A program made the translations under genes and the position numbers. This document shows positions 40,706 through 50,488 of a stretch of 64,000 nucleotides of DNA, one piece after another. The first letter of the stretch is position 1. The number at the start of each line of letters is the position of its first letter. This DNA is from Thalassobaculum sp965228445. Lineage in GTDB: Bacteria > Pseudomonadota > Alphaproteobacteria > Thalassobaculales > Thalassobaculaceae. The notes beneath the pieces were generated by a model. It was not told the DNA's origin and made no database searches. It worked only from the letters and a program-made list of their open reading frames with translations. The DNA lies in NCBI GenBank assembly GCA_965228445.1, contig OZ245813.1:3100001-3164000 (forward strand). Direction: 5' to 3'.

Positions 40706-41875
40706 ATGGCCCACCGTGCCGGCCCCCACTTTCTGCAGATTCCCGGTCCCTCCAACGTGCCGGGCCGCATCCTGCGGGCCATCGAGAAGCCGACCATCGA
40801 CCACCGCGGCCCCGAATTCCAGGCGCTCGCCAAGGAGGTGCTGGAGAAGATCAAGCCGATCTTCAAGACCAAGAATCCGGTGATCATCTTCCCGGCCTCC
40901 GGCACCGGCGCCTGGGAGGCCGCCCTGGTCAACACGCTGTCCCCGGGCGACAAGGTGCTCATGGTCGAGACCGGCCAGTTCTCCACCCTGTGGGTCGAGC
41001 TCGCCACCCGCATCGGCCTGAAGCCGGAGGTGATCGAGGGCGACTGGCGCCGCGGCGTCGACCCGGCCGAGGTCGAGGCCCGTCTGTCCAAGGACAAGGG
41101 CCACGAGATCAAGGCGGTGTGCTGCGTCCACAACGAGACCTCCACCGGCGTGACCTCCCGCATCCCAGAGGTCCGCAAGGCGATCGACGCGGCCGGTCAC
41201 CCGGCGCTGTTCATGGTCGACACCATCTCCGGCCTGGCCTCGGCCGACCTGCGCCATGACGAGTGGGGCATCGACGTCACCATCTCCGGCTCGCAGAAGG
41301 GCCTGATGCTGCCGCCGGGGATCAGCTTCAACGCGGTCAGCGACAAGGCGTTGGAGGCCTCGAAGTCGTCGAAGATGACCAAGTCCTACTGGGAGTGGTC
41401 GTCGCAGATCGGCCAGAACCCGACCGGCAACTTCCCCTATACCCCGAACACCAACCTGCTCTACGGCCTCAAGGAGGCCTGCGACATGCTGATGGACGAG
41501 GGGCTGGACAACGTCTTCGCCCGCCACGAGCGCCATGCCGAGGCGACCCGCCGGGCGGTCCGCCAGTGGGGTCTGGAGATCCAGTGCGAGGACACCCGGG
41601 AGTACTCGCCGGTGCTGACCGGCGTGGTCATGCCCGACGGCCACGACGCCGACGCGGTGCGCAAGGTGATCCTGGACAAGTTCGACATGTCGCTCGGCGC
41701 CGGCCTCGGCAAGGTGAAGGGCCGGATGTTCCGCATCGGCCATCTGGGCGATTTCAACGACCTGATGCTGTGCGGCACCCTGTCGGGCTGCGAGATGGGC
41801 CTGCGAATGGCCGGCGTGCCGATCCAGACCGGCGGCGTCCAGGCGGCGCTGGATTATCTGAGCGGGAACGCCTGA
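40706..41875 (+). CDS. serine-glyoxylate / alanine-glyoxylate aminotransferase family protein
   Basis: The 389-residue class V PLP enzyme opens with IPGPSNVPGRIL. It has VHNETSTGVTS, DTISGLASADL and the PLP lysine in SGSQKGLMLPPG. The YWEWSSQIGQNPTGNFPYTP segment matches the SgaA serine-glyoxylate aminotransferase group used in the serine cycle and glyoxylate metabolism. It transfers an amino group from serine or alanine to glyoxylate. TAGGAGG lies just upstream. Without the AT-rich insertion it would follow the 2-hydroxyacid dehydrogenase directly, fitting a glycolate/glyoxylate unit. Confidence 0.88.
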   Translation: MAHRAGPHFLQIPGPSNVPGRILRAIEKPTIDHRGPEFQALAKEVLEKIKPIFKTKNPVIIFPASGTGAWEAALVNTLSPGDKVLMVETGQFSTLWVELATRIGLKPEVIEGDWRRGVDPAEVEARLSKDKGHEIKAVCCVHNETSTGVTSRIPEVRKAIDAAGHPALFMVDTISGLASADLRHDEWGIDVTISGSQKGLMLPPGISFNAVSDKALEASKSSKMTKSYWEWSSQIGQNPTGNFPYTPNTNLLYGLKEACDMLMDEGLDNVFARHERHAEATRRAVRQWGLEIQCEDTREYSPVLTGVVMPDGHDADAVRKVILDKFDMSLGAGLGKVKGRMFRIGHLGDFNDLMLCGTLSGCEMGLRMAGVPIQTGGVQAALDYLSGNA

Positions 41876-41889
41876 GTCCCCCGCACTCC

Positions 41890-41922
41890 GCCGTCATCCT
41901 GCACTTGATCCAGGATGACGGC
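41890..41922. repeat. family A palindrome, single arm, between convergent genes
   Basis: GCCGTCATCCTG and CAGGATGACGGC are perfect 12-base reverse complements around a nine-base loop. The sequence matches the end motif of family A repeats. It sits between the convergent aminotransferase and azlD genes and could also act as a transcription barrier, although no T-run follows on either strand. Confidence 0.75.
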
Positions 41923-41934
41923 ATTGCCACCTCC

Positions 41935-42273
41935 CTATCCCAGCGCGCCCGCCATCAGCGCAAAGCTGAGAGTGCCGCTGGCCACGCCGATCAGCAGGTT
42001 GCGGCGGGACAGGTAGAACGCCACGACGCCGATCACCGCCGCCCCCAGCCGCACCTCCAGCCCGACGCTCGCCAGGTCGCCGCTGGGCAGGATCAGCAGC
42101 CGCGACAGCAGCCCGGCCAGCACCGCGAAGGACGCGAAGGAGAACCAGCGGAACACCGCCCCCCCGGTGTCGAGGCGTCGGGCCAGGAACACCCCCAGCG
42201 CCCGCCACATCGCCGTCGCCAGGATCGCGCCCGCTACCACCAGGGCCGCCGTGGCCGGGCCGAAGGCGGTCAC
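41935..42273 (-). CDS. azlD: AzlD-domain branched-chain amino acid export protein
   Basis: The 112-residue protein has about four hydrophobic helices and contains ALGVFLARRLDTG and a late YLSRRNLLIGVASG, the AzlD layout. AzlD is the small partner of AzlC in export of branched-chain amino acids or their analogues. I use the GTG at 42273, whose GTGA overlaps the azlC stop by four bases, a strong sign of coupled translation. The open frame runs upstream opposite the ABC transporter gene, but that part is non-coding. Confidence 0.8.
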   Translation of the reverse strand: MTAFGPATAALVVAGAILATAMWRALGVFLARRLDTGGAVFRWFSFASFAVLAGLLSRLLILPSGDLASVGLEVRLGAAVIGVVAFYLSRRNLLIGVASGTLSFALMAGALG

Positions 42274-42977
42274 GACGGCGTCTCCGGGCGAGACCCGTCG
42301 GCCAGGAACCCGGCCGTGCCGCCGACCAGGCCGGTGATGATCAGGCCGGTATCGGGGAAGTACATGTTGATCGGGATGCCCGCCGCCACGCCGGTGACCA
42401 CCGCGACGGCCGCCCCCCGCCCCTTGGTGTCGAGCAGCAGCAGAAGCAGGAAGCAGGCGTTGATGAACAGCAGCGCCATGGCCAGCGGCTTGGGCAGGCC
42501 CGCCGCCCCCAGATAGCCGATCAGGGTGGCGATCGCGGCGACGGTCACGCAGGTACAGGTGAAGCCGGTGTGGTAGCCGAGCCGGGCCTGGGGCGTCTCG
42601 GGGGCCGTGGCCCGCATCACATAGGCCCAGGACGTGGCCGACATCAGCTGGGCCTGGGCGAATCGGGCGACCACGTTGCCGCCGCCCAGGGTCGGCATCA
42701 GCGACACCGCCATGGGAAAGAACCGCATGTTGGCCATGCCCACGGCGATGACGATCGCCAGGATATCGGCGCCGGCTGCATACATCTCGGCCATGACGAT
42801 CTGGCCCGGCAATCCCCAGACCAGGATGGTCGACAGCACCGCCAGGCCGCCGCCGAACCCGGTGTCGTGCGCCAGGGCGCCGTAGCCGGTGAGGCTGCCC
42901 AGCAGCACAACCGTAGGGAGGCCTGCCGCGGCCCGCATTCCCGCTTTCAGGCCGCCAGGGAAGTCGACTGGTTTCAT
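42270..42977 (-). CDS. azlC: AzlC-family branched-chain amino acid permease
   Basis: The 235-residue integral membrane protein has about six to eight hydrophobic helices and the AzlC features GLPTVVLLGSLTGYGALA, VWGLPGQIVMAEMYAAG and GMANMRFFPMAVSLMP. Together with AzlD it forms a two-gene exporter unit. The ATG at 42977 is followed directly by the family start MKPVDFPGG; a longer reading would add 19 residues of unrelated character. It is divergent from the ABC transporter ATPase gene across about 140 bases. Confidence 0.88.
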   Translation of the reverse strand: MKPVDFPGGLKAGMRAAAGLPTVVLLGSLTGYGALAHDTGFGGGLAVLSTILVWGLPGQIVMAEMYAAGADILAIVIAVGMANMRFFPMAVSLMPTLGGGNVVARFAQAQLMSATSWAYVMRATAPETPQARLGYHTGFTCTCVTVAAIATLIGYLGAAGLPKPLAMALLFINACFLLLLLLDTKGRGAAVAVVTGVAAGIPINMYFPDTGLIITGLVGGTAGFLADGSRPETPS

Positions 42978-43116
42978 GCGCGCATCGTAGCGGGGATAAA
43001 TGGCGGGAAAACCGGAAAAACACCTGCAAATCACGGTCCGGCTCGGTTAGTGTATGCAATCTCGCCCCCGCCGAAGAGGGGCACAGGGACGGTTTGTCTT
43101 TTTTGGGAGTTAGGGG

Positions 43117-45000
<1,884 letters not shown>

Positions 45001-45066
45001 CGGCCGCGACACCGCGCGTCGGCGCCGTTCGATCGGGGAACACCGGTCGTGCGCCGGATCATCGAA

Positions 45067-45102
45067 GGGCGAGGCGGTCTGCGGACCCGCCTCGCCCTTT
45101 TT
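45067..45102 (+). terminator. Rho-independent terminator after the ABC ATPase gene
   Basis: GGGCGAGGCGG at 45067-45077 pairs perfectly with CCGCCTCGCCC at 45087-45097 around a nine-base loop and is followed by five Ts. It ends the ATPase transcript 67 bases after the stop codon. Confidence 0.92.
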
Positions 45103-45212
45103 CGTGCCGGACACCCTTCGGTTGCGACCGGCGGTAGCCTTCCACTTCGACAAACCGTTGAAATTGACGCACCATCGGACGGTGGTTTCTGTGATGCCTT
45201 GAGAGGTCGGTC

Positions 45213-45740
45213 GTGAATCAGGCTCTGGGGTTTCGGGCGGCGCTGACCGATTCGGGTCTGGTCGGGCTCTACGATTACTGGACGGCGCTACGGGACAAAC
45301 TGGGGCGCCTGCCCCGACGCTCGGAGGTCGATCCGCTCGACCTCCCGCCTGACGTTTTGCCCGGCATGATCATCCTGGAACGCGATCCCGACCGGCGGTT
45401 CTGGTGCCGACTGGCGGGCACCCGGCTGCGCGAGATCTACGGGTTCGAGGTCACCGGCAAGTATCTGGACGAGATCGTGCCGTCCGGCGCTGCCACACTT
45501 CGGACCGGGATCTATCAGCAGGCCCTGGACGGCCGCTGTGCGGTGTTCTGCCGCCTGCGCTTCTCCGTCCCGGGCCGGGAATTCGTCGCCAGCGACAGGC
45601 TCTACGTGCCGGTCCTCGGCGAGGAGGGCGACGCGGCGACCATCCTGGTGGGGGCGCAGCGCTACCTGATGAGTTCGGAGATCGTGGGCAATCCCGATGC
45701 GGACGGCGTCTATCGGCTGATCGTCGACGAGCCCCAGTAG
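45213..45740 (+). CDS. PAS domain protein (PAS_5-like), unknown function
   Basis: The 175-residue soluble protein appears to be a single PAS-like domain. It has GLYDYWTALRDKLGRLPRRSEVDPLDLP at the start (its two halves), PGMIILERD, RFWCRLAGTRLREIYG and LYVPVLGEEGDAATILVG. Such proteins, common in Rhodospirillales-type genomes, have no effector domain and unknown ligands. I use the GTG at 45213, preceded by GAGAGG at about six bases. It lies alone between the ABC ATPase terminator and a terminator shared with the convergent permease genes. Confidence 0.78.
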   Translation: MNQALGFRAALTDSGLVGLYDYWTALRDKLGRLPRRSEVDPLDLPPDVLPGMIILERDPDRRFWCRLAGTRLREIYGFEVTGKYLDEIVPSGAATLRTGIYQQALDGRCAVFCRLRFSVPGREFVASDRLYVPVLGEEGDAATILVGAQRYLMSSEIVGNPDADGVYRLIVDEPQ

Positions 45741-45773
45741 GCATCAGGCCCTTACAGAAACAGCCTCCAAAGA

Positions 45774-45799
45774 AAAGGGCCCCGAAACCGGGGCCCTTT
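45774..45799. terminator. bidirectional terminator between convergent PAS and ABC permease genes
   Basis: GGGCCCCG at 45777-45784 pairs with CGGGGCCC at 45789-45796 around the loop AAAC. It is preceded by AAAA and followed by TTT, so it can act on both strands. It is placed 33 bases after the PAS stop and 25 bases before the permease stop. Confidence 0.85.
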
Positions 45800-45821
45800 C
45801 CGCAGGTCGATGGCGTCCCGC

Positions 45822-46736
45822 TCACTGCGAGCGCAGGCGGGGATCCAGGGCGTCGCGGACGGCGTCGCCGAACAGGTTGAAGCCGAACACCGCGATGGTG
45901 ATGGCGAGACCCGGGAAGATCGGCACCCAGATCGCGCTCTCGGCGTATTCCTCGGCGCCGCCCTGCAGCATCAGGCCCCAGGCCGGGGTCGGCTCCTGCA
46001 CGCCCAGGCCGAGATAGGACAGGGACGCCTCCAGCAGGATCGCCTCGCCCAGGAAGGCCGTGAGCATGATCAGGAACGGCGCGACCACGTTCGGGGCGAT
46101 GTGCCGGAAGATGATCCGCGTGCTGCTGTATCCGATCGATCGGGCGGCATCCACATAGGGCATCTCGCGGACCGCCAGCGCACTGGAGCGCACCACGCGG
46201 GCACAGCGCGGGATGAACGGGATGGTGATCGCCATGATCACCTTCTCCGTGCCGGTGCCGAAGATGGCGACGATGGCCAGCGCCATGATGATCAGCGGGA
46301 ACGCCATGAAGACGTCGATGATCCGCTGAAGGATCAGGTCGAAATAGCCGCCGAAATAGGCGCTCGCCACGCCCAGCGCGAGGCCGGCGCAGGAACCGAT
46401 GATGGCGGCGGTGAAGCCGACCAGCAGGGCCGTCCGCGCGCCGTAGATGATGCGCGAGAACAGGTCGCGGCCGAACTGGTCGGTGCCGAGCAGGAAGAAG
46501 CCTTCGCCCATCTCGCTGGTGGTGCCCGGCGGGACGAGCATGTCGGCGAAGTTCGCCTGTTCGGGGTCGAACGGCGCCAGCCACGGCGCGAACAGCGCCA
46601 TGAAGACCATCGCCAGGACCACGAGGCCGCCGGCGAAGCCGAGGGGCTGCTTGCGGGCGAGGCTGGCGATGTGCTGCAGGATGGTCTTGCGCTGCGGCAG
46701 CCGATCGGACTCGATGCTGATGTCGGGGGTCGTCAT
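45822..46736 (-). CDS. peptide ABC transporter permease, DppC type
   Basis: The 304-residue protein has an N-terminal helix, a periplasmic loop with FLLGTDQFGRDLFSRIIYGAR (the DppC/OppC signature), five further helices and the EAA-type loop REMPYVDAARSIGYSSTRII followed by HIAPNVV. It forms half the membrane channel. GGGAG precedes ATG 46736. It follows the DppB-type gene by 13 bases in a binding protein-permease-permease operon. Confidence 0.93.
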   Translation of the reverse strand: MTTPDISIESDRLPQRKTILQHIASLARKQPLGFAGGLVVLAMVFMALFAPWLAPFDPEQANFADMLVPPGTTSEMGEGFFLLGTDQFGRDLFSRIIYGARTALLVGFTAAIIGSCAGLALGVASAYFGGYFDLILQRIIDVFMAFPLIIMALAIVAIFGTGTEKVIMAITIPFIPRCARVVRSSALAVREMPYVDAARSIGYSSTRIIFRHIAPNVVAPFLIMLTAFLGEAILLEASLSYLGLGVQEPTPAWGLMLQGGAEEYAESAIWVPIFPGLAITIAVFGFNLFGDAVRDALDPRLRSQ

Positions 46737-46749
46737 CGTGATGGCTCCC

Positions 46750-47721
46750 TTAACTGTAGCGGATGCGCGGATCGAGCCACGCGTACATGATGTCGACCAG
46801 GAAGTTCATGAGGACGAAGATCGCCACCACGAGCATCACCAGAGCCTGAGTCATCGTGTAGTCCGATTGGGTAACCGCGGAGACGAAGAGCTTGCCGAGG
46901 CCGTTCAGGTTGAACACCTGTTCGGTCACGACCAGCCCGCCCATCAGGAACGCGAACTCGATGCCGACGATGGTGATCACCGGCAGCATGGCATTCTTCA
47001 GCGCGTGCTTGTTGATGATCACCTTCTCGATCAGGCCCTTGGCGCGGGCGGTGCGGACATAGTCCTCGCGCAGCACCTCCAGCATGGCCGAACGGGTCAT
47101 GCGGGTGGCGACGGCGGAGTACCGGTATCCGGTGGCGAGCGCCGGCCAGATCAGCTGGGACATGTTGTGCACCGGGTCCACGAAGAAGGACTCGAAGTGG
47201 ATCGGCGGCATCCAGGGTCTGCCGAACCAGGCCTGCGATCCTATCAGCAGCCCCAGGATGATGAGGATGCCGAGCCAGAAGGACGGCATGGCGATACCCG
47301 CGATGCTGAAGGTCCGCACCAGGTAGTCGATCCAGGAATTCTGCTTGGCCGCGGAGATCACTCCGAGCGGCAGCGCGATCACGACCGACACGAAGGTTGC
47401 CATCAGGGCCACCTGCAGCGACAGCTCGAAGCGGATCGCGATCTCGTAGGCGACCGGCTGGCTGGTCCACATCGACACGCCGAGGTCGAAGGTGAAGAAC
47501 CCGACCATGTAATCGTAGAACTGCAGCCAGATCGGATCGGTCAGGCCGAGCCTCTCCTGGCACATGAGGATCTGCTGGGGATCCGCATACGAGCCTTCGC
47601 CGCCGAACTTCAACAGGCACACGTCGCCCGGAACCAGTCGCAGCAGCAGGAAGATCAGGATTGCGGCGCCGATCAACGTCGGCAGCAACATCAGCAATCG
47701 TTTGATGATGTAGGTGTACAT
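46750..47721 (-). CDS. peptide ABC transporter permease, DppB type
   Basis: The 323-residue protein starts with the DppB-type helix IIKRLLMLLPTLIGAAILIF. It has a large periplasmic loop, LGVISAAKQNSWIDYLVR, and the EAA loop LREDYVRTARAKGLIEKVII. About six helices. It partners the DppC-type protein. The ribosome site is weak, so translation may depend on the upstream binding-protein transcript, about 89 bases away across a hairpin. Confidence 0.93.
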   Translation of the reverse strand: MYTYIIKRLLMLLPTLIGAAILIFLLLRLVPGDVCLLKFGGEGSYADPQQILMCQERLGLTDPIWLQFYDYMVGFFTFDLGVSMWTSQPVAYEIAIRFELSLQVALMATFVSVVIALPLGVISAAKQNSWIDYLVRTFSIAGIAMPSFWLGILIILGLLIGSQAWFGRPWMPPIHFESFFVDPVHNMSQLIWPALATGYRYSAVATRMTRSAMLEVLREDYVRTARAKGLIEKVIINKHALKNAMLPVITIVGIEFAFLMGGLVVTEQVFNLNGLGKLFVSAVTQSDYTMTQALVMLVVAIFVLMNFLVDIMYAWLDPRIRYS

Positions 47722-47761
47722 CTCAGGCGTCGCTCACGCTTTTCATAATGGGGGCAAAGAA

Positions 47762-47789
47762 CCGCCCCGGAACCGAAGTCCCGGGGCGG
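47762..47789 (-). promoter_or_regulatory. intercistronic hairpin between binding-protein and permease genes
   Basis: CCGCCCCGG and CCGGGGCGG are perfect nine-base complements around a ten-base loop. No real T-run follows on the minus strand. Such hairpins just after binding-protein genes commonly protect that part of the mRNA or partly stop transcription, giving more binding protein than permease. That role is inferred. Confidence 0.65.
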
Positions 47790-47810
47790 CGGATGAGCGT
47801 GTCGGGAGCG

Positions 47811-49451
47811 TCAGCCGCCGAGCTGCTTCTTACGCTCGGCTGAGTCGATCCAGATGTTCTCGAGCGACTGGTTCAGGTAGTGGCTCGGAGCGATCTTCCA
47901 GCCCTTCACGTAGGAGCGGTACGGGTTGATCTTGTACCACCACAGGGTGATGAACTGCGACGCCAGGTCGTTCAGGACCCGCTTCTCGAACTTGGCGAAC
48001 AGCTCGCGCTGCTTGCCCTCGTCGCCGGTCGCCAGGAGCTCCGCATAGGTGCTCTCCAGCTCCTCGTCCTTGAAGTACGAGTAGTTCGCACCCGAGGACG
48101 GCAGGAACTTCGAGATGTCGGCGATCGGGTTCACGACGGCCTGGCAGTTGAAGTCGAGAGAGATCTCGAAGTTCTTCTGCGTGCGCAGGGTCGCGTAGAA
48201 CGGCGTGGACGGCTGGACCCACTGCTCGACGTCCAGGCCGATCCGGCGCCACTGGTCGATCAGCCAGGTGCCCACCACCTTGTACGGCTGGTCCACACCG
48301 CGGTTGTGCAGGGTGAACTTCAGGTTCTCGTGGCCGGCCTCCTTCAGGAGAGCCTTCGCCTTCTCGCGGCTGGCCTCGATGTCCTTGCTGTAGCCGATGA
48401 TGTTCTCTTCCAGATACTCGGGCGTGGAGGAGATCGGGTGGCCCGGGAAGCCGATGCCGCCAACCGTCTTCACGATCGCGATCTTGGAGAGGTACTCGGA
48501 GCCCTGGTGCCGGTCGATGGCCAGGGACAGGGCCTGACGGACCCGGGGGTCGTCGAACGGCTTCGCCTCGTGGTTCGGCGTGACGATCAGCACGCAGTTC
48601 CAGTCGCTCTCCTGCACCTCGATCTGGTCGCCGAGGGCTTCCTTGAGGTCGTCACGCGCCTTCGGCGGGAAGCCGCGGAACTCGATATCGGCCTGGCCGC
48701 CGCGGATGGCCTGCAGGCGGACCGACATCTTCGGCGCGATCAGCGAGGTGAAGGTGTCGAGATACGGCTTGCCCTCGTGGTAGTAGTCCGGGTTCCGCTT
48801 GCCCGTCACGTGGCTGCCCTGGACGTGCTCGACGAAGTGGAACGGACCGGTGCCGTTCACATGGGTCTGGTGCCAGGTGTAGCCGTGCTCATCCAGGTCC
48901 TTCTTCGAATAGACGAAGTTGAACGGCATGGCGACGGACGGGATGAACGTGCCCGACGGGAACTTCAGATTGAAGACCACGGTCTCCGGATCCGGCGCCT
49001 CGACGGAGTCGATCATCGAGAAATAGGCCTTGCGGTTCGACGCCACACCCTCCGGCGGGAAGGCGAGCTTGTCGAAGGTGGCCTTGATGTCGGTGGAGGT
49101 GAGTTCCTGGCCGTCCTGGAACTTCACGCCCTTGCGAATCTTGAAGGTGTAGGTCTTGCCGTCATTGGTCGGCGCCGGCACGTCGCCGACGCACAGATCG
49201 CAGACGAAGTCGGTCGGCGACGACGGATTGTCCGGATTGACCCGGATCAGCAGGCTGTAGAACGGCCGGATCGGGTGGATCATGCCGAACGTGGATTCGA
49301 TGTGGCCGTCATAGGACGGGATGTCGCTGCCCACGACGAGGCGCAGTTCGCCACCTTGCTCCTGAGCGGACGCCGGCACCGAACCGGCACCGACCACCAG
49401 GGCCGAGCCGAGCGCGACCGAGGCCGCAAACCGGGTCAGACGTGACTTCAT
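47811..49451 (-). CDS. peptide ABC transporter substrate-binding protein
   Basis: The 546-residue precursor has a signal peptide (LGSALVVGAGSVPASAQ) and the SBP_bac_5 fold with YTFKIRKGVKFQDGQELTS, VNGTGPFHF and PRVRQALSLAIDRH. It should bind peptides or other oligomers in the periplasm; two cysteines at DFVCDLCVGD are an unusual local feature. AAGGAGA precedes ATG 49451, fixing the start. It is first in the operon; the matching ATPase is 4 kb away on the other strand. Confidence 0.93.
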   Translation of the reverse strand: MKSRLTRFAASVALGSALVVGAGSVPASAQEQGGELRLVVGSDIPSYDGHIESTFGMIHPIRPFYSLLIRVNPDNPSSPTDFVCDLCVGDVPAPTNDGKTYTFKIRKGVKFQDGQELTSTDIKATFDKLAFPPEGVASNRKAYFSMIDSVEAPDPETVVFNLKFPSGTFIPSVAMPFNFVYSKKDLDEHGYTWHQTHVNGTGPFHFVEHVQGSHVTGKRNPDYYHEGKPYLDTFTSLIAPKMSVRLQAIRGGQADIEFRGFPPKARDDLKEALGDQIEVQESDWNCVLIVTPNHEAKPFDDPRVRQALSLAIDRHQGSEYLSKIAIVKTVGGIGFPGHPISSTPEYLEENIIGYSKDIEASREKAKALLKEAGHENLKFTLHNRGVDQPYKVVGTWLIDQWRRIGLDVEQWVQPSTPFYATLRTQKNFEISLDFNCQAVVNPIADISKFLPSSGANYSYFKDEELESTYAELLATGDEGKQRELFAKFEKRVLNDLASQFITLWWYKINPYRSYVKGWKIAPSHYLNQSLENIWIDSAERKKQLGG

Positions 49452-49766
49452 AGGGTCGTCTCCTTCCCAAACGTGACAGTGCGCCTGACCCGCAGGGGGG
49501 GTCAGGAACGGCTTGTTACAGGGACTCGTTCGCCCGACGCCGAGGCGCCGTCGTCGCTGTCCCACTTGCATGTCGGTCGGGATGCGGCACACGTCCGCAG
49601 TGTTCCTCCCGTCCCTGCTTTCTTTTCCGGCGTGATTAAGTCCACCGGTTGCCGCGTCTTATGACGCTTGTATACAGTTTCATGACCCGCGCCGGGGGTC
49701 AAGTGATGCCCCCATAAATTGAACTGAAATCTGCAAACAACAGGGCGCGCGGCCTAGGAGGAAGGA
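49452..49766. other. 315-base divergent promoter region
   Basis: The space between the divergent binding-protein and haloacid dehalogenase genes holds no gene I can support. Short open frames on both strands lack ribosome sites and family resemblance. It contains a promoter-like element for the plus-strand catabolic run at 49649-49676, and GC-rich sequence nearer the binding-protein gene. Confidence 0.6.
49649..49676 (+). promoter_or_regulatory. predicted sigma70 promoter with overlapping palindrome
   Basis: TTGCCG at 49649-49654 and TATACA at 49671-49676 are 16 bases apart, a good sigma70-type match about 90 bases before the haloacid dehalogenase start. The -10 box sits in TGTATACA, an eight-base perfect palindrome. 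Such short palindromes are typical of GntR-family operators, so repression by a GntR-type regulator is possible. No GntR gene is adjacent. Confidence 0.5.
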
Positions 49767-50477
49767 ATGGCCGACCAAGAGGTCAAGGCGCTCGTTTTCG
49801 ATGTCTTCGGGACCGTTGTGGACTGGCGGACCAGCGTCGCGGCGGAAGTCGACGCGCTGGCGAAGAAAAAGGGCTGGTCGCTGGACGGGACGGAATTCGC
49901 CATGCGCTGGCGGTCGCTGTATTTCCCCTCCATGCGGCCGGTGCGCCGGGGCGAGGCGCCCTACCGGCGGCTCGACGATCTGCACCGCGACAGCCTGCGG
50001 ACCGTGCTCAAGGAGTTCGACGTCGCCCTGGACGACGCGGAGCTCGAGCACCTCAACAGGGCCTGGCACCGCCTGCACCCCTGGCCCGACAGCGTGGCCG
50101 GGCTGACGCGGCTGAAGAAGAAGTTCATCCTGGCGACCATGTCGAACGGCAACGTGTCGCTCATGGTCAACATGGCGAAGTTCGCCGGCCTGCCCTGGGA
50201 CATGATCCTCGGTTCGGAGCCGGCGCAGAACTACAAGCCCGAACCGGTCGTGTATCTGACCGGCGCCGACTGGCTCGGCCTCGACCCGTCGCAGATCCTC
50301 ATGACCGCCGCCCATAACAGCGACCTTCAGGCGGCACGCGACCTCGGCTTCAAGACCGCCTTCATCCTGCGCCCCACCGAATACGGCCCGGACCAGCACA
50401 AGGACAACGCGGCCGAGAGCGACTGGGACTACATCACCGAGAGCATGGAAGAGCTGGCCGACAAGCTCGGCGTCTGA
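49767..50477 (+). CDS. haloacid dehalogenase type II (HAD superfamily)
   Basis: The 236-residue protein opens its domain with LVFDVFGTVVDWR (nucleophile Asp). It has ATMSNGN (motif II), AQNYKPEPVVYL (Lys of motif III) and MTAAHNSDLQAARDLGFKT (motif IV region). It resembles L-2-haloacid dehalogenases, which convert 2-haloacids to 2-hydroxyacids, although many relatives act on other substrates. AGGAGG precedes the ATG. It leads a plus-strand run; the MmgE/PrpD gene starts 11 bases after its stop. Confidence 0.88.
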   Translation: MADQEVKALVFDVFGTVVDWRTSVAAEVDALAKKKGWSLDGTEFAMRWRSLYFPSMRPVRRGEAPYRRLDDLHRDSLRTVLKEFDVALDDAELEHLNRAWHRLHPWPDSVAGLTRLKKKFILATMSNGNVSLMVNMAKFAGLPWDMILGSEPAQNYKPEPVVYLTGADWLGLDPSQILMTAAHNSDLQAARDLGFKTAFILRPTEYGPDQHKDNAAESDWDYITESMEELADKLGV

Positions 50478-50488
50478 GGGAGGGTGAC

